DNA of 64,000 nt. Origin: Dysosmobacter welbionis (GTDB lineage Bacteria; Bacillota; Clostridia; Oscillospirales; Oscillospiraceae). The notes under the pieces were generated by a model, which was not told where the DNA came from, ran no database searches, and saw only the letters and a program-made list of their open reading frames with translations. The first letter of the stretch is position 1, and each line of letters opens with the position of its first letter. The translations under genes were made by a program, and so were the position numbers. The stretch spans positions 2,170,001 through 2,234,000 of the forward strand of contig NZ_CP034413.3 in NCBI RefSeq assembly GCF_005121165.3. Direction: 5' to 3'. Positions 8,930-17,243 of the stretch are shown here, piece after piece.

Positions 8930-10684
8930 CTATGCCTCTGTTCCGTTCAGCTTCCACCGGGCGCTCTCACTCTGGAGCTCCACCATGCGGCGGTAGAGGC
9001 CGCCGCGCTCCATCAGCTCCGCCGGAGTTCCCTGCTCGGCTACATGGCCGTTTTCCAGCACCACGATGTGGTCCGCCCCGGCCACGGTACGCATCCGGTG
9101 GGCGATGACCAGCACCGTCTTGCCGGCCAGCAGGCGGGAGAGGGCTCCCTGCACCTTGGTCTCGTTCTCCACATCCAGGCTGGCGGTGGCCTCGTCCAGC
9201 AGGACGATGGGGGCGTTTTTCAAAAGCGCCCGGGCGATGGAGATGCGCTGCCGCTCCCCGCCGGAGAGCTTCGCCCCGTTCTCCCCGATGGGGGTGTCAT
9301 AGCCCTGGGGCAGGCGGCGGATGAACTCCCCGCAGTTGGCGGCCTCCGCCGCGGCCCGCACCTCTTCGTCGGTGGCGCCCCGCTTGCCCAGGCGGATGTT
9401 TTCCATCACGGTATCGTCAAAGAGCACCACATCCTGGAACACCATGGAGTAGTCGGTCAGCAGCGCCTCCGGGTCCACGGTGGAGATGTCCACGCCGCCT
9501 ACCCGGATGGTGCCCTCCGTAACATCCCACAGCCGGGCGGCCAGCCGGGCGCAGGTGCTCTTGCCGGAGCCGGAGGGTCCCACCAGAGCGGTCACTTCAC
9601 CCTCCCGGGCGGTAAAGTTCACACCGTCCAATACCTTCTTCTTGTCGTAGGCGAAGCCCACATGGTCGAACACAATGTCGTGGCCCTTGGGCTGGAAACG
9701 CTCCACTCCCTCGGCGGTGGGGGTGTTATAGATTTCGTTCATGCGGTCGGCAGACACCTGGGACACGAACAGCTCTGCAATGAGGGCCAGACTCTGGTCG
9801 AAGGGGGCGTACACACGGGTGATGACCAGCAGGAACAAAAACAGCAGCATGAAGTCGATCTGTCCGGAGACGATCAGGCTGGCCCCCGCCAGGATGGTGG
9901 TGGCGACCCCCAGGCGCATGATGACGCTGGCCGCATTGACAAAGATGCCGGTGCCCAGCTCGCCCTGGATGGTGACCTTCTCATGGTCGTCGATCTTCTG
10001 GTTGAGCCCGGCCAGATAGCGCACCTCCTGGTTGGTGGCGCGGATCTCCCGGACGTTTTCCAACGCCTCCTGGATGCCGTCGGAGACACGGATTGCGGCC
10101 TGTTTCGTCCGCTCCGAGGCCCGGGCGGAGATCTTCCGGGTGCCGAACAGCAGGCCGAAGGCCACCGGCACCCCCCACAGGCAGGCGATAGTCAGCCGCC
10201 AGTCATATACCAGCAGGCAAACCGCGATAATGGCCGTGGAGATGTAGGCGCCGTACAGGTATCCCAGCACATGGGACCAGACGTGCTCCATGCGGTTCAC
10301 ATCGCCCATGAGGGTCTCGGTCAGGTCCGCCAGATCCCGCTTGCCGAAGTAGCCCAAGGGCAGCTTGCGCAGCCGCTCCGCCAGGCTGAGGCGGGTGGAC
10401 TTCACCTCGTTGTAGACCAGGCCGTAAGTGGCGTGGTACTGCTGCAGGTGGGTCACAAAGGACAGAATGACGAACGCGATTACCAGCCCAAGAAAGAGCG
10501 CCGGGCCGGGCAGCGGCGCTCCGTCCGTCAGGGTTCCCATCAGGCCGTACATCAACAGGTACAGGATGCCCATGCCGTCCATGACGACCAGATTGACAAT
10601 GACCGTCCAGAAAGCGCCCTTTTTGGCGTTTTTCACGCCCTGGTCGGTGAGGGCGTATTTGCGCTGAAAGTTTTTGCCGAACAT
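8930..10684 (-). CDS. ABC transporter, exporter fold, fused permease-ATPase (subunit 2)
   Basis: The 584-aa half-transporter has six membrane helices (about residues 20-310) followed by an ATPase domain: Walker A GPSGSGKST near 365, signature LSGGERQR near 470, Walker B IVLLDEAT near 492. ATG 10684 (MFGKNFQ) is preferred over upstream codons because it follows GAGGGG and lies just after the partner's stop at 10701. With that partner it should form a heterodimer. The pair sits behind a TetR gene and a metal-type operator, so it may move siderophores or metal chelates (YbtPQ/IrtAB class) or act as a drug exporter; the first is an inference. Confidence 0.9.
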   Translation of the reverse strand: MFGKNFQRKYALTDQGVKNAKKGAFWTVIVNLVVMDGMGILYLLMYGLMGTLTDGAPLPGPALFLGLVIAFVILSFVTHLQQYHATYGLVYNEVKSTRLSLAERLRKLPLGYFGKRDLADLTETLMGDVNRMEHVWSHVLGYLYGAYISTAIIAVCLLVYDWRLTIACLWGVPVAFGLLFGTRKISARASERTKQAAIRVSDGIQEALENVREIRATNQEVRYLAGLNQKIDDHEKVTIQGELGTGIFVNAASVIMRLGVATTILAGASLIVSGQIDFMLLFLFLLVITRVYAPFDQSLALIAELFVSQVSADRMNEIYNTPTAEGVERFQPKGHDIVFDHVGFAYDKKKVLDGVNFTAREGEVTALVGPSGSGKSTCARLAARLWDVTEGTIRVGGVDISTVDPEALLTDYSMVFQDVVLFDDTVMENIRLGKRGATDEEVRAAAEAANCGEFIRRLPQGYDTPIGENGAKLSGGERQRISIARALLKNAPIVLLDEATASLDVENETKVQGALSRLLAGKTVLVIAHRMRTVAGADHIVVLENGHVAEQGTPAELMERGGLYRRMVELQSESARWKLNGTEA

Positions 10685-10700
10685 CTTCTTCACCCCTCTC

Positions 10701-12494
10701 TCACTGTTCGCTGGTGATCTTCCACTGGACCGCCTGGTTGTAATCCGCCCACATCCGGGCATAGAGGCCGCCGGCGGCGGTCAGCTCCTGATGGGAGCCC
10801 TGCTCCGCAATGCGGCCCTCCTCCAACACGAGAATTTTGTCCGCGCCCACGACGGTGGACAGGCGGTGGGCGATCATGATAACGGTGCGGCCCCGGGTCA
10901 GCTCAGAGAACGCCTTTTGGATCAATGCTTCGTTCTCGGGGTCCGCGAAGGCGGTGGCTTCATCCAGGACCACGATGGGCGCATCCTTTAAGATGGCCCG
11001 GGCCAGGGCGATGCGCTGCTGCTCGCCGCCGGAGAGGTAGGTCCCCTCGGAGCCGATCAGGGTGTCCATGCCCTGGGGCAGCTTCTCCAGAATGTCCCCG
11101 CACTGGGCGGCCATCAGCGCCGCGCGCACCTGCTCTTGGGTGGCGTCTGGGCGGGCGGCCCGGACATTTTCAAAGATGGAGGCTTTGAACAGGCGGCTGT
11201 GCTGGAACACAAAGGCGATCTGGTCCATGAGCACATGGGGGTCGATCTGCCGCACATCCACGCCGCCCACCTTCACCGCGCCGGAGGCGGTGTCCCAGAA
11301 CCGTGGGATCAGGCTGGCGGCGGTGGTCTTGCCGCCGCCGGAGGGCCCCACCAGGGCCACAGTCTGCCCCGGCTCCGCCGTGAAGGAGACATGGGAGAGG
11401 GCGGGGGTTTCCGCGCCGTCGTAGGTGAAGCTCACATCCTCAAATTCCACACGGCTGCTCTGGGGGGACTTGGGCTGCTCCGGCACTTTCAGCTCCGGGG
11501 CGCACATGACCTGGTCGATGCGGGCAAGCGCGGTGCTGGCCAGCATCATGCCCGATGCGGCGAACATGATCTTGGCAAGTGCCGTGGAGATGATGGCGGA
11601 GAACACCGCGTAAAAGGCGAAGTTTGTGACAAATCCTGTGAAGTCGCCGGCGGCCAGAGCCCCGGGCGCCAGGAACAGGGCCGCCGGTACCAGAAACACA
11701 AAGGCGCCCTCAGTGAAGGTCAGGTTGATGGATTGAGGTGTCCGGCAAATATCTGCCTGGTAGTGCTCGGCCTTGGTGCTGTAGTCCTCAATAGCCTCCT
11801 GGAACGCCTTGAAGGAGTAGACGGTCTGCTGGAAGATCTTGACTACAGGGATACCCCGGACGTACTCAGTGCCTGCTTTGGTAATGCGGTCCAGGGCCGC
11901 CTGATACTCTGCCAGAATCTTGGCGTTTTTGCCGCCCATCATGGAGAACATGGCCACAATGGAGATCACCGCAGCCAGCAGGCAGGCCGCCCCCATCCGC
12001 CAGTCAAAGACGAACATCATCACCAGCATGGCGATGAACAACGTGATGGTACCCACGATGTCCGCCAGGTTGTGGGCCAGCAGGGTCTCCGTGTCAGCCG
12101 CCGCCGCGTCCAGCCGCCCGCGGATGAGGCCGGAGGCGTTGGAGTCGAAAAAGCCCAGCGGGGCCTTCATCACATGGGCCACACCCTGCTTGCGGATATT
12201 GGACGCCGTGCGGAAGGCAGCCAGATGGGTACACATCAATCCCGCAAAATACAGGATGATGCCGGCCACCGCAAAGGCGAACGCCAGCCAACCGTATTGG
12301 GCGACGCTCTGCGCCTTCGTCCAGTCCGGCGCCACCGCGATCAGGTCCCGGGCTGCCAGCCAGATGCAGATGTAGGGTGCCATGCTCAGCAGCATGGACA
12401 CCGCCGACAGGGCCAGGCCCAGAAAGGTCAGGCCCTTGTGGCTGCCTGCGTAGCCCAACAGGACGGCCACATCACTCTTTTTCTTCTGCTTCAT
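10701..12494 (-). CDS. ABC transporter, exporter fold, fused permease-ATPase (subunit 1)
   Basis: The 597-aa partner subunit has six helices (about residues 15-310), Walker A GPSGGGKTT near 383, signature LSGGEQQR near 485 and Walker B with the run LDEATAFADPENE near 505. The TAFADPENE variant replaces the usual ATSALD of exporters and is the form I associate with siderophore-type members such as IrtAB/YbtPQ. ATG 12494 has GGGAGG six bases upstream; an ATG eighteen bases earlier overlaps that site. A perfect inverted repeat (12513-12530) lies just before the ribosome site. Iron or metal control of this pair is plausible. Confidence 0.9.
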   Translation of the reverse strand: MKQKKKSDVAVLLGYAGSHKGLTFLGLALSAVSMLLSMAPYICIWLAARDLIAVAPDWTKAQSVAQYGWLAFAFAVAGIILYFAGLMCTHLAAFRTASNIRKQGVAHVMKAPLGFFDSNASGLIRGRLDAAAADTETLLAHNLADIVGTITLFIAMLVMMFVFDWRMGAACLLAAVISIVAMFSMMGGKNAKILAEYQAALDRITKAGTEYVRGIPVVKIFQQTVYSFKAFQEAIEDYSTKAEHYQADICRTPQSINLTFTEGAFVFLVPAALFLAPGALAAGDFTGFVTNFAFYAVFSAIISTALAKIMFAASGMMLASTALARIDQVMCAPELKVPEQPKSPQSSRVEFEDVSFTYDGAETPALSHVSFTAEPGQTVALVGPSGGGKTTAASLIPRFWDTASGAVKVGGVDVRQIDPHVLMDQIAFVFQHSRLFKASIFENVRAARPDATQEQVRAALMAAQCGDILEKLPQGMDTLIGSEGTYLSGGEQQRIALARAILKDAPIVVLDEATAFADPENEALIQKAFSELTRGRTVIMIAHRLSTVVGADKILVLEEGRIAEQGSHQELTAAGGLYARMWADYNQAVQWKITSEQ

Positions 12495-12512
12495 AAAAAA
12501 CCTCCCTCTCAA

Positions 12513-12530
12513 AGTTAGCTAAAACTAACT
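12513..12530 (-). promoter_or_regulatory. DtxR/IdeR-like operator before the ABC pair
   Basis: AGTTAG-CTAAAA-CTAACT is a perfect 6-bp inverted repeat with a 6-base spacer, just upstream of the ribosome site of the first ABC gene. The same GTTAG-N6-CTAAC form occurs at 17190-17207 on the start region of the metal operon. It resembles DtxR-family boxes; the regulator itself is not in the window. Confidence 0.55.
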
Positions 12531-12551
12531 GTCATCCAAAAAGACAGGGGG

Positions 12552-13169
12552 CTATCCCCCCATCAATTTCAGCCATCCGGCGGTGTAGAAGTCCCGGAGC
12601 TGATCCACATCCCGCATCGCCTGGTCCCGGGGCATGTCGTGAACCACGATCTCAAAGATGCCATTGAACATCCCGCTGGCGATGATATGGCACAGGGATT
12701 TGTCCAGCACCGGGATGTCCCGGCCCAGGCGGCGGAGTACCTCCATGTACCGTTGGGTGTATTCCACCTCTGCCTCCACCATGTTGTGGACGAAGTGCTC
12801 ATAGCTGGTGCCCTCCGCCCGGCACAGGAGCAGCTTGACCGGCTCCCGGTGGGCACAGATGTAATCCACCATCCAGTGGACACAGCCAGAAGACTCCACG
12901 CCCATGTGCTCCGGCTGCTGCTCCTCAGGCAGCTCGGCGAAGGAGGTCTGGGCCGCCATGAACTTCCCCATGAGGGCGGCGGCATGGGGCTCCACGATAG
13001 AGGCGAACAGGGCCTCCTTGCTGGAAAAATAGCCGTAGAAGGCGCCGGTGGTCACCCCGGCATTCTTCACGATCTGCCGCAGGGAGGCCCCCTGGAAGCC
13101 TTTATCCAGGAATTCCGCCATAGCGGCCTCCTGAATTTTTTCCAATGTGGTAACAGATGTTTCTTCCAC
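12552..13169 (-). CDS. TetR family transcriptional regulator
   Basis: The 205-aa protein has an N-terminal helix-turn-helix (ASLRQIVKNAGVTTGAFYGYFSSKEALF, in two parts about residues 32-60) and a helical ligand-binding domain. The start chosen is GTG at 13169, eight bases after AGGAG; it gives the family's usual length, while upstream in-frame codons run through the promoter and operator. It lies 57 bases before the ABC pair in the same direction and probably represses itself and that pair. A near-perfect 24-bp palindrome lies on its transcription start. Confidence 0.9.
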   Translation of the reverse strand: MEETSVTTLEKIQEAAMAEFLDKGFQGASLRQIVKNAGVTTGAFYGYFSSKEALFASIVEPHAAALMGKFMAAQTSFAELPEEQQPEHMGVESSGCVHWMVDYICAHREPVKLLLCRAEGTSYEHFVHNMVEAEVEYTQRYMEVLRRLGRDIPVLDKSLCHIIASGMFNGIFEIVVHDMPRDQAMRDVDQLRDFYTAGWLKLMGG

Positions 13170-13183
13170 TGGAATCTCTCCTG

Positions 13184-13207
13184 TAACATCGTTATATAAC
13201 GGTGTTA
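13184..13207 (-). promoter_or_regulatory. Probable TetR operator
   Basis: A 24-bp palindrome, TAACATCGTTAT followed by ATAACGGTGTTA, has only one mismatched pair. It starts at the last base of the -10 box and covers the expected transcription start, an ideal place for autorepression. Confidence 0.75.
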
Positions 13208-13235
13208 TAATACAACCAGCCCCACAATTTGTCAA
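13207..13235 (-). promoter_or_regulatory. Sigma-A promoter of the TetR-ABC unit
   Basis: On the minus strand TTGACA (13235-13230), 17-base spacer, TATTAT (13212-13207). Near-consensus. Confidence 0.85.
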
Positions 13236-13247
13236 GGGGGGAAAGCC

Positions 13248-13280
13248 GAAAAAGCCCGGCGCAAGTGCGCCGGGCTTTTC
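13248..13280 (-). terminator. Rho-independent terminator of the metal operon
   Basis: GCCCGGCGC and GCGCCGGGC pair perfectly around a 4-base loop, with T runs on both sides. It lies 3 bases past the P-type ATPase stop and before the TetR promoter. Confidence 0.88.
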
Positions 13281-13282
13281 GA

Positions 13283-15379
13283 TCAAAATCTTTGCCCTGA
13301 TTTGGGAAGGGGCAGAGCACGCATGCTGTGGAGGCTGACGCCCAGAGTGGACAGGTTGTGGAGCATGGCCGATGTGGCCGGCGGCAGCACACCCGCCGCG
13401 CCAAGGCCGATCAGCGCCCCGTTGAACCCGATGACGAATCGGTAGTTGGCTTGGATGCGGTTCATGAGGGCCATGGCCAGCTGTCGCAGCTGCACCAGCT
13501 CCCACAGGCTGTCGGCGGCGATGGTGATATCGGCGATCTCTCTGGCGATGGCCGCCCCGTCGCTGATGGCGATGCCTGCATCCGCTTCGGAGAGGGCAGG
13601 GGAATCGTTGATGCCGTCTCCCACCATGAGGACTGTGTGCCCCTCCCGCCGCAGGGCTGCCACATACTCCGCCTTGTCCGCCGGAAGCACCCCGGCCCGG
13701 AAGTCATCTACCCCCAGCTGGGCCGCAATGGCGGCGGCGGTGCGGGGGCTGTCCCCGGTGAGCATGACAGTCTTTTTCACGCCCAGTCTCCGCAGAGCGG
13801 AGAACACATCTTTTGCCTCCTCCCGCAGGGGGTCGGAGATACAGATCACGGCGGAGAGCACTCCGTCGATTGCCAGGTAGAGCTGGGAGAACTCCGGAGG
13901 CAGGGTGTCGAACTTTTCCTGCTCGCCTTCCGGAATGCGCACCTTCTCGTCCTCGAAGATAAAATGGGCACTGCCGATGCGCACTTGTTCCCCATCCACC
14001 GAGCTGGCGATGCCGTGCGCCACCAGATACTCCACCTTGGCATGGCGTTCCTCATGGCGCAGGCCTCGGCGGCGGGCCGCTTCCACTACGGCGTTGGCCA
14101 TGGAGTGGGGGAAGTGTTCCTCCAGGCAGGCGGCCAGGCGGAGCATCTCCGCCTCATTCTTGCCGTTGAAGGGGATGATCTGGGCCACCTGGGGACAGGC
14201 GTGGGTAAGGGTGCCGGTCTTATCAAAGATGATGGTGTCCGCTTTGGCTGTGGCTTCCAGAAACCTGCCGCCCTTGACGGTGATGTGCTCACGCCCGGCC
14301 TCCCGCATGGCAGACATGACTGCCAAAGGCATCGCCAGCTTTAAGGCACAGGAGAAGTCCACCATGAGCACCGACAGGGCTCGGGTCACATTCCGGGTGA
14401 GGAGCAAATCCAGCAGGCTCCCGGCGAAGGTATAGGGCACCAGCTTGTCGGCCAGGTTGGACGCCTTGGCTTCAGCGGCAGACTTCATCTGCTCCGACCG
14501 CTGGATCATGTCCACAATCTGGTCGTACCGGCCCTGGCCGGATGCTTGCTTCACCTCCAGGGCGCACTCGCCCTCCTCCACCACGGTGCCGGCGTACAGC
14601 GCCCCTCCGGGACGCTTGGCCACAGGGACGGACTCGCCTGTGAGGGAGGCTTGATTGACGGTGATCTCACCCTCCGCCACCACGCCGTCCAGAGGGATGA
14701 CGCCCCCGGCCCGGACCACAACCAGATCGCCGGGCTTCACTTGTCCAATGGAGACCAGTACCTCGTCGTTCCCGTTTTTCAGCCACACCCGGTCTACGTG
14801 AAGGGACAAACTCTCCGCCAGGTCGGCCACAGACTTCTTCCTTGTCCAGTCTTCCAGCAGCTCCCCGATCTCCAGCAGGAACATGACGGTGCCGGCGGTG
14901 CCAAAGTCCCGGCGGCAGGCCGAAATCCCGATGGACAGGGCATCCAGCAGCTCCACCTTGATCTGACGCCGTCCCAGACAGCGAAGGCCCTTGCGCAGGA
15001 AAGGCGCCATGTGCCAAATCACCCGGGCAATCCGCAGCGGCGCAGGCAGGAACAGGGTGGCCGCCGCCTTTACTGCCACCTTACCCACCAGTTTCTCCTG
15101 GAACTCCCGGTTCATAGCCCGGGTGCTGTGATCGGGGAGGGCGACAGACGCTTCTGCCCCGGCCCAGGTGAACGCGCCGAGTGCGGAGAGAACCGTTTCC
15201 CGCTCCCCTGTAAAGGTCACGATGATACAGCCTGTGCGCTCATGGACAGCGGCTTCCCGGACCCAGGGCTGGCCCTTCAGCCAGGTCTCCAGCAGGTCGG
15301 CCTGACGCAAGGTCAGGTTTTTCTGCCGGAGGCGCAGACGTAGCCGCCCCCGGCTCTCGTGTACGATGGTTGCTCGCAT
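13283..15379 (-). CDS. Heavy-metal P-type ATPase (P1B-like)
   Basis: The 698-aa membrane pump should drive a transition metal across the cytoplasmic membrane. It has an N-terminal HMA-like domain without CxxC (GRLRLRLRQ at the start), TGES of the actuator domain near 245, the phosphorylation motif DKTGT near 385, an HP-type pair in HFPHSMA near 420 and GDGIND near 585. The membrane metal site reads SCALKLAMP near 340 instead of CPC, a variant also found in CtpC-like pumps, so copper export is less likely than manganese, zinc or cobalt. GGAAGGAG precedes the ATG. It is the last gene of the metal operon and is followed by a terminator. Confidence 0.9.
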   Translation of the reverse strand: MRATIVHESRGRLRLRLRQKNLTLRQADLLETWLKGQPWVREAAVHERTGCIIVTFTGERETVLSALGAFTWAGAEASVALPDHSTRAMNREFQEKLVGKVAVKAAATLFLPAPLRIARVIWHMAPFLRKGLRCLGRRQIKVELLDALSIGISACRRDFGTAGTVMFLLEIGELLEDWTRKKSVADLAESLSLHVDRVWLKNGNDEVLVSIGQVKPGDLVVVRAGGVIPLDGVVAEGEITVNQASLTGESVPVAKRPGGALYAGTVVEEGECALEVKQASGQGRYDQIVDMIQRSEQMKSAAEAKASNLADKLVPYTFAGSLLDLLLTRNVTRALSVLMVDFSCALKLAMPLAVMSAMREAGREHITVKGGRFLEATAKADTIIFDKTGTLTHACPQVAQIIPFNGKNEAEMLRLAACLEEHFPHSMANAVVEAARRRGLRHEERHAKVEYLVAHGIASSVDGEQVRIGSAHFIFEDEKVRIPEGEQEKFDTLPPEFSQLYLAIDGVLSAVICISDPLREEAKDVFSALRRLGVKKTVMLTGDSPRTAAAIAAQLGVDDFRAGVLPADKAEYVAALRREGHTVLMVGDGINDSPALSEADAGIAISDGAAIAREIADITIAADSLWELVQLRQLAMALMNRIQANYRFVIGFNGALIGLGAAGVLPPATSAMLHNLSTLGVSLHSMRALPLPKSGQRF

Positions 15380-15435
15380 ACAGGTACTCCTTCCTATGAA
15401 AAAGGGAGCCGCTTTCCGGCTCCCTTCCGCAGCTT

Positions 15436-15699
15436 TTAAGCCTCCTGACCCTCCACCTGGGTTTCGGCCTCCTTGGAGGCCCGGGCCTCATTGATGTCTT
15501 TGGCGGAGGCCACAATGTCGGCGGCGTTCTCTTGGACGGCGGTGACCGTCTCCATCACGCTGTCCTTCATCCGCAGGCCGGCGGCGGTGATGTGGATGTA
15601 GGCATTCTTGGCATCCTTGCTGGTCAGCAGCTTCACGCCGGCAGAGCCGAACAGAGCACCGCCCACAAAGCAGGCCAGTCTGACGTAATGCTTCATCAT
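15436..15699 (-). CDS. Small DUF6110-like membrane-anchored protein
   Basis: The 87-aa protein has one N-terminal hydrophobic segment with glycines (LACFVGGALFGSAGVKLL, residues 8-25) and a polar, Glu-rich helix after it. The motif LLTSKDAKNAYIHITAAGLRMKD resembles the DUF6110 family often found next to metal ATPases in Bacillota. AAGGAAAG lies before two adjacent ATG codons at 15699. It sits between the P-type ATPase and a 26-codon gene. A role as pump accessory or chaperone is inferred from context only. Confidence 0.75.
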   Translation of the reverse strand: MMKHYVRLACFVGGALFGSAGVKLLTSKDAKNAYIHITAAGLRMKDSVMETVTAVQENAADIVASAKDINEARASKEAETQVEGQEA

Positions 15700-15723
15700 A
15701 GGATTCTTCCTTTCCGTGATTGG

Positions 15724-15804
15724 TTATTTGCGTTTGTAACCTGTGATCATCACCATGATCATGCAGATCACGGCGCCCCAGGCCCAGAAGCGATGTTGTT
15801 TCAT
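15724..15804 (-). CDS. 26-aa single-helix membrane peptide in the metal operon
   Basis: This frame encodes 26 residues: a basic/aromatic start (MKQHRFWAW), a hydrophobic core rich in Met, Ile and Val, and a basic end (GYKRK). AGGAGGAG lies eight bases before the ATG, one of the best ribosome sites in the window. The gene is in line with the metal operon, 24 bases before the DUF6110-like gene. The Met/Cys-rich helix (ICMIMVMI) suggests a small membrane subunit or regulator of the P-type ATPase, by analogy with other pump-associated micropeptides. Confidence 0.68.
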   Translation of the reverse strand: MKQHRFWAWGAVICMIMVMITGYKRK

Positions 15805-15854
15805 CAAGATCTCCTCCTGTCTGGAAACAAGCCCGTCTCTTCGCGTATTAAAGT

Positions 15855-15863
15855 ATTATAGCA
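15855..15863 (-). promoter_or_regulatory. Extended -10 promoter inside the metal operon
   Basis: TGC-TATAAT on the minus strand lies 50 bases upstream of the 26-codon gene, with no good -35. An activator-dependent internal promoter used by the neighbouring AraC protein is possible. Confidence 0.45.
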
Positions 15864-15909
15864 GATGAAACGCCCGGTGTATCACCAAAACAGACGATGT
15901 TGTGCCGGT

Positions 15910-16791
15910 TCAGACATCCTTCCGGTACTTGGCCGGCGTCATACCGTACTGCCGGCGGAAGGCGGCGGTGAACTGGCTGGCACTGCCATATCCGACTGAC
16001 TGAGCCACCCCCAGAACACTGAGGGAGGAGTCCCGCAGCAGCTCTGCCGCCCGTTCCATCCGCCGCTGCCGCAGCCAGGCGTGGACCGGCAGGCCGTACA
16101 GACGGCGGAAAGCATCCTTGAATGTTGTGGCGGAGAGCATGGCCATGCGGCTCAGGGCTGGGATGGTCAGGGGATCGGCCAGGTGATCCTCCATATAACG
16201 GCGCGTCTTTCCTAAAACCCGGACTACCTCCCGATCCAGTGCCGGGGCCGGGAGGACATTCGGCGCATTTCCCTCTGGGGCGGAGAGCAGATAGAGCAGC
16301 TCTGCCGATTTCCACACGCACCAGCGGGCCTGCTCGCTCTGGGGCAGGCAGTCCAGGTTGGCAAAGACCGCCCGGCTCCAGGTGCTGGGCCCCTCTACGG
16401 CACAGCCGTTCCGGCTGGCCATCCATCGCCGTACCTGCTCTGTGTCCAGAGAGAGGCCCCCCAGCAGCGCACACAGGGCCTCCAGGCTGTCCCGGGCGCT
16501 GCGGGCGTCCACTGCTACCAGGACTCCCTCCAAGGAGGTGCCGACCTTGGCGGCGGACAGGCTGGAGGCGTCCGTGAGAAGAAGCACCTGCCGGGCACCT
16601 GCCGTCAGGGCCGATCCGTCCCGCCGGGTCAGTGTTACCGTCCCGGCAACACAGAACAAGGCCTCGAAATGCAGAGGCTCCAGTCGAAGGGGCAGGGGGA
16701 GAGGGCTCTTTTCCAGAGAGAACAGGCAGGCCCGGACGCCGGGCATCACCTGCGACCAGTCTCCACGGTCCGCCAGAACCTCTGCCAGCAT
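15910..16791 (-). CDS. AraC family transcriptional regulator
   Basis: The 293-aa protein has an N-terminal sensor part with cupin-like beta segments and a C-terminal double helix-turn-helix of about 100 residues (TIPALSRMAMLSATTFKDAF and LSVLGVAQSVGYGSASQFTA, then FRRQYGMTPAKYRK). ATG 16791 follows GAGGAGG by seven bases; upstream in-frame codons overlap the HMA gene. It lies between the HMA gene and the pump genes, so it probably activates the downstream part of the operon in response to metal or envelope stress. Confidence 0.88.
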   Translation of the reverse strand: MLAEVLADRGDWSQVMPGVRACLFSLEKSPLPLPLRLEPLHFEALFCVAGTVTLTRRDGSALTAGARQVLLLTDASSLSAAKVGTSLEGVLVAVDARSARDSLEALCALLGGLSLDTEQVRRWMASRNGCAVEGPSTWSRAVFANLDCLPQSEQARWCVWKSAELLYLLSAPEGNAPNVLPAPALDREVVRVLGKTRRYMEDHLADPLTIPALSRMAMLSATTFKDAFRRLYGLPVHAWLRQRRMERAAELLRDSSLSVLGVAQSVGYGSASQFTAAFRRQYGMTPAKYRKDV

Positions 16792-16831
16792 CCGTCTGCC
16801 TCCTCTCTCTGCTGATCTGTGTCCCGGCCGC

Positions 16832-17080
16832 TTACCGGCCGAACAGCCCCTTCTTCCCCCAGGGCTCTTTCCGAATCTCCCCTGCGTCATAGCCGGTGGC
16901 CCGGATGGCTTCCCGCAGGGCTGCCTCATCCAACTCTGTTTCTGCGATCACCGTGGTCTCCTTTTTGCTCCGGGACGAGGTGACTTTCTTCACCGGAAAG
17001 GCTCTGCGCACCGCGTCGTTCACATGGCTCTCACACATGCCGCACATCATACCTGTCACCCGCACAGTATATTTCCACAT
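16832..17080 (-). CDS. Heavy-metal-associated (HMA) domain protein
   Basis: The 82-aa protein is a single ferredoxin-like HMA fold with the metal site GMMCGMCESHV (CxxC at residues 13-16). A basic tail (PWGKKGLFGR) follows. It probably carries a soft metal ion in the cytoplasm and hands it to the P-type ATPase, whose own N-terminal HMA-like domain lacks CxxC. GGAGG lies nine bases before the ATG. It is the first gene of the operon, directly behind the metal-type operator. Confidence 0.9.
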   Translation of the reverse strand: MWKYTVRVTGMMCGMCESHVNDAVRRAFPVKKVTSSRSKKETTVIAETELDEAALREAIRATGYDAGEIRKEPWGKKGLFGR

Positions 17081-17189
17081 ATTCTGCCGCCTCCACTGCT
17101 GCTTCTATTAGTTAACGCTAACCACAGGACAATCTTCTCCTGTCAGGGGAATTGTCCAGATAATATCAGTCTGGTTTCCCATGCAAATC

Positions 17190-17207
17190 GGTTAGGCATA
17201 TCTAACC
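17190..17207 (-). promoter_or_regulatory. DtxR/IdeR-like operator of the metal operon
   Basis: GGTTAG-GCATAT-CTAACC is a perfect 6-bp inverted repeat with a 6-base spacer, placed at the expected transcription start. A weaker half-related repeat GTTAACGCTAAC is at 17111-17122. The same form occurs at 12513-12530. Confidence 0.65.
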
Positions 17208-17213
17208 AAAAAC

Positions 17214-17243
17214 ATTATAGAGCCGCATCTTCTGGTTTGTCAA
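17214..17243 (-). promoter_or_regulatory. Sigma-A promoter of the metal operon
   Basis: On the minus strand TTGACA (17243-17238), 18-base spacer, TATAAT (17219-17214). Both boxes are consensus. Confidence 0.82.

Noticed and set aside
9044-12518. Long plus-strand open frames across the ABC pair
   Set aside because: Both minus-strand frames have complete ABC motifs; the plus-strand frames are shadows.
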